NCBI RefSeq assembly: GCF_037893015.1
Contig: NC_133658.1
Span: 885,095,477-885,159,476 of the forward strand
Origin: Macrotis lagotis
Taxonomy: Eukaryota; Chordata; Mammalia; Peramelemorphia; Peramelidae
Direction: 5' to 3'
Length of the DNA: 64,000 bases
Shown here: one piece after another, positions 61,196 to 64,000 of the stretch
Position numbering within the stretch: the first letter of the stretch is position 1
Layout of the letters: each line of letters begins with the position of its first letter
Notes under the pieces: model-generated
What the model was told of the DNA's origin: nothing
Databases searched by the model: none
What the model saw: only the letters and a program-made list of their open reading frames with translations
Program-made: the position numbers and the translations under genes

Positions 61196-61799
61196 GTTCA
61201 AAAATTCACTTTCAAGGATAATCCAAAACTATTGTCAGAAGTCCAGGTCAACCTATAAAAAGAAGACACTTTAAAATACAGAGCATCCAAAAATTTTTTT
61301 AATATTTTCAGTAGATCTGAGAGTCTTGTCCCCTTTGAAGAAATTATGCATTCTGATATAGTGATATGCTGAGATATGCATTTAAACTGTTCTGGAATTA
61401 AATCCTAATTTGGAGACGGACTATTGTAATATAACCTTGAACAATGCCACACATCCCAAAAGATGTGATCACAATTAAGAAATTTATTCAAGTCATTTAA
61501 ATAAATCTAGTTTAATGGCCTGGAAACTCACCTGATTTGTACTGCACTGAAAATCTATGGGCTATGATCAAAGTTAAGACTTTGAAAAATGGTCTATTCA
61601 TCAAAGGTATCCTTCGTATCACAAGTTATTTCATAATGAATTAAAAATCCTATGAACTCAATGCCAACTCATGTGAAAGTGATTGCAAGAAAATAAGGAC
61701 CTAGGTCTTATTAAGTTTTTTTAAAGTTGTAAAATTAGTTATCAATAAATTTAATTATTTGATTTTATCTCAGTTAAATTGTACACTACTGTATATAAA

Positions 61800-61940
61800 C
61801 TTTAGAGATCATTCTAGTCCAGCCACCTCACTTTAGAAATAAGGAAGATAAGGGGTTAAGTGACTTTCCTAAGGTCACAAAGGCAGAAGAAGCTAAAGCG
61901 GGATTTGAGTCCTGGCTTTATAATCCAGATTTATTGCCCT
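61800..61940 (-). mobile_element. MIR fragment, reversed
   Basis: GGGGTTAAGTGACTTTCCTA then GCGGGATTTGAGTCCTGGCT. Confidence 0.55.
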
Positions 61941-62059
61941 TTCATCTTAATAGAGCCTGAGTAAAAATTTTATTTCCAAAACCTGGCACCACCAGGTAAT
62001 ACTGCCACCTGAGATATAATAAAGCAAGTCAGTTTTATTGAGGGTAGATAAACACAAAA

Positions 62060-62310
62060 TGAGGCACATCTAGGTGGTTTAGTGGATAGAGCGTGGGCCC
62101 TGGAGACAGGAAGACTTCCTAAATTCAAATTCATCCTTACATATATACTAGCTGTGTGAGCCTGAGCAAGTCACTTAAGCATGTCTGCCTCAGTTTTCTC
62201 TTCTGTTAAATAAGTGAGAAGGAAATCTCCAATCTCTCCAGTATCCTTGTCAAGAAAACCTCAAATGGTGTCACAAAGAGTCAACCATGATTGAAAAACT
62301 ACTAAATTAA
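62060..62310 (+). mobile_element. Long marsupial SINE, same family as 39480-39725
   Basis: CATCTAGGTGGTTTAGTGGA, GTCACTTAAGCATGTCTGCC, AATCTCTCCAGTATCCTTGT and GTGTCACAAAGAGTCAACCA. Confidence 0.75.
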
Positions 62311-62423
62311 AGGGGTAGTCAAGGAATAGACACAAGGTAATCTGCTACCCTGGATGGAGTTGGATACCCCACTAGACCCTAGAAGGAAAAGGACACTCGC
62401 TTCCCCAACTAATGCAAGATATT

Positions 62424-62593
62424 TTGGGGGGGGTGTTTTTTGCAATGTTATAGGGTTAAGTGACTTGCCCAAGGTCACATAATTAGGTAATTATTAAGGG
62501 TCTGATGTCATATTTGAACTCAGGTCTTCCTGACTCCAAGACTCTATCCACTGTGCCACCTAGCTGCCCCCACTGTGCCACCCAGCTGCCCCA
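62424..62593 (-). mobile_element. WSINE1-like SINE, reversed, with a duplicated head
   Basis: TTTTTTGCAATGTTATAGGG to CACTGTGCCACCTAGCTGCC, after which the last 20 or so bases are repeated once (62571-62592). Confidence 0.88.
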
Positions 62594-62792
62594 GGACCAG
62601 TCATTGAGGGAAAAGTGCAGGGAAGTTGGAATGAGGACTGGTGCTGATTAACGCTAATAGGAGAAGATAAAGAGTGCTGGAGAATTGTTGGCTATTTGCT
62701 GATCAGGGCTGGCTAGTTTCTGCACAAGGGAAAAGGAATTTGAGGGATGGATTGCTACCTTATTCTGACAAGATAATTCAGAAAAGTTCAAG

Positions 62793-62946
62793 ATTTTTTT
62801 GTAGGTTTTTGCAAAGCAATGGGGTTAAATGGCTTACCCAAGGCCACCCAGCTAGGTAATTGTTAAGTATCTGAGGTTAGATTTGATCTTAAGTCTCCCT
62901 GACTTCCGGGCCAGTGCTCTATCCACTGCACCACCTAGAAACCCCA
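62793..62946 (-). mobile_element. WSINE1-like SINE, reversed
   Basis: TGTAGGTTTTTGCAAAGCAA to CCACTGCACCACCTAGAAA. The duplications AAAGTTCAAGATTTTTT and AAAGCTCAAGATTTTTT flank it. Confidence 0.92.
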
Positions 62947-63660
62947 AAGCTCAAGATTTTTTAACTTTTCCTCTGGTTCCTTCATTTAGTGGGGGTGGAG
63001 AGAGGCTATTGGGTCATTACCACCTCACAGCCAAATCCACCATCCTCCTAAGAGGGGTAGACATTATAAAAGGAAGCACCCAGCCTTTGTTGGTTTAAAA
63101 CATTGGACTTAGTGGAATATAGATTGGTAGAATAGATGTACCTTTCAGTAGTTTCAAATATGTTAAAAATCATAGTCATTTCTATAACAGATGCAACCAT
63201 AGAGATAAATTCACAATCTCCTGAGTATCCTTAAAATGAGGCATCAAGCAGAGAAACATAAGCTTACCTTGTGCTTTCCAGCATTGTGGAGACACCTGTG
63301 CAGAATTCAAACAGAAGGATTCCCTTTCAGTGATTCTCTAAAATGCTCTAGTTCCATAGGACTAATTAAACTGAGCCTTGGAACACAACAAAGCCTCTGC
63401 AATGATTCTAAAGTCATTCAGAATAGATTGCTTATAAACACCTGCATTGGAGATAAAATGCATATTGCCCAGCATTACAAAACCCCAGATCCACAATTCA
63501 TTGACTGGCCATCTGCATACACATAACAAATCTACAAACCTTTCTTGGGCATCCCTTATTAAGGCACAGTATTAGGCTCCAGAGATAAAAAATCTGAAAA
63601 ATAGTCCCTGATCTTCAAGAGCTGCCAAAGGAACAAACAAGATTTTATAGGAACTAAGCA
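62947..63660. other. 3' flank end, nothing recognised
   Basis: Only an L2-like trace near 63540-63650 (TTATTAAGGCACAGTATTAG) is visible. Confidence 0.35.
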
Positions 63661-63835
63661 CTTTACTCACAACAACCCAGGGAGGGAGGTTTTATTATTA
63701 CTGTTATTTTACAATTGAGGGAACTGAGGCAGATAGCAGTAAAATGACTTGCCTAGAATCATTTAGCTAGCAAGTCTGAAGTCAGATTTGAATTCAGGTC
63801 TTCCTGATTTCCAGATGCATTATCACCTGTAATAC
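63660..63835 (-). mobile_element. MIR/CORE-SINE-type copy, reversed
   Basis: AAGCACTTTACTCACAACAA, ATTGAGGGAACTGAGGCAGA and GAATTCAGGTCTTCCTGATT. Confidence 0.65.
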
Positions 63836-64000
63836 AAGGTAGAGTATCAAAAGAGGAAAAGAAAATAGAAAAATGCTGTATGAGGGGAAAGAATGGAATG
63901 TGCATCTTGTATAGACATTTCAGAGAGCAAATGAACTGGGACCAAACTGAATAGGAGGAGATCAGGTTAAACAGTAGTTGAGATTCTAAAATGTTCACTG

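Larger units (their letters stand above)
59490..61800 (+). mobile_element. Tc1/mariner-type DNA transposon fossil, nested insertions
   Basis: The left part has a transposase N-terminal-like IIEDVAAAIGIDRSSVF (about 59610) and a VHKLLKSW-like piece at 59840. The right part (about 61440-61590) encodes WPGNSPDLYCTENLWAMIK, matching the Tc1-family WPSNSPDLNPIENLW block before the last catalytic acid. It has many stops, and the reading frame is broken by a SINE (59922-60089) and an L1 (60165-61195). The end near 61785 (TTGTACACTACTGTATA) may be a terminal repeat; I could not find its partner on the left. Confidence 0.65.

Overview
This is a mammalian, almost certainly marsupial, genomic window. 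It is intron-rich and AT-rich and is crowded with marsupial-type SINEs. Those SINEs have a tRNA-like head, an internal AATAATTACCTAGCTGTGT stretch and a TTGCCTTGCAAAAA tail. L1, RTE (BovB-like) and MIR/CORE-SINE copies are also present. I associate this SINE type with Australian marsupials (WSINE1-like); the species cannot be fixed from the sequence alone.

The window carries one recognisable host gene on the + strand: a complete enolase-family gene. A CpG island (about 9.76-10.42 kb) ends in a good splice donor and is the likely promoter plus non-coding exon 1. Eleven coding exons follow (19841-57252), all with GT/AG borders. Ten of the eleven match the exon pattern I know for ENO1/2/3: eight match in length, exon 8 is longer by two codons, and exon 11 ends at the same phase. 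Joined, they give an open frame of 480 codons. The product is clearly an enolase, but by hand comparison with remembered human ENO1 it is only roughly 70-75% identical. It has lost a magnesium ligand (Asp245 to Gly) and the catalytic base lysine is now Arg345. It also carries an extra C-terminal tail of about 45 residues built on a Ser-Ser-Glu-Lys repeat. It looks like an intact fourth vertebrate-type enolase that has become, or is becoming, a pseudoenzyme. This is the main discovery candidate.

Layout. 1-9.7 kb: 5' flank with L1 3' ends and several SINEs. 9.76-10.42 kb: CpG island and exon 1. 10.54-11.87 kb: a 45-bp minisatellite with a 135-bp higher-order pattern, directly behind exon 1. 11.9-19.8 kb: intron 1, containing an RTE LINE on the minus strand with an internal inverted duplication. 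19.8-57.3 kb: coding exons with long introns. Intron 3 holds the 5' half of an L1, and intron 5 holds a long AT-rich tract and the 3' half of another L1. 57.3-64 kb: 3' flank with a Tc1-like DNA transposon fossil broken up by an L1 fragment and a SINE.

The many other short open frames are shadows of repeats or chance frames. I found no second host gene, no RNA gene, and no recognisable endogenous retrovirus.
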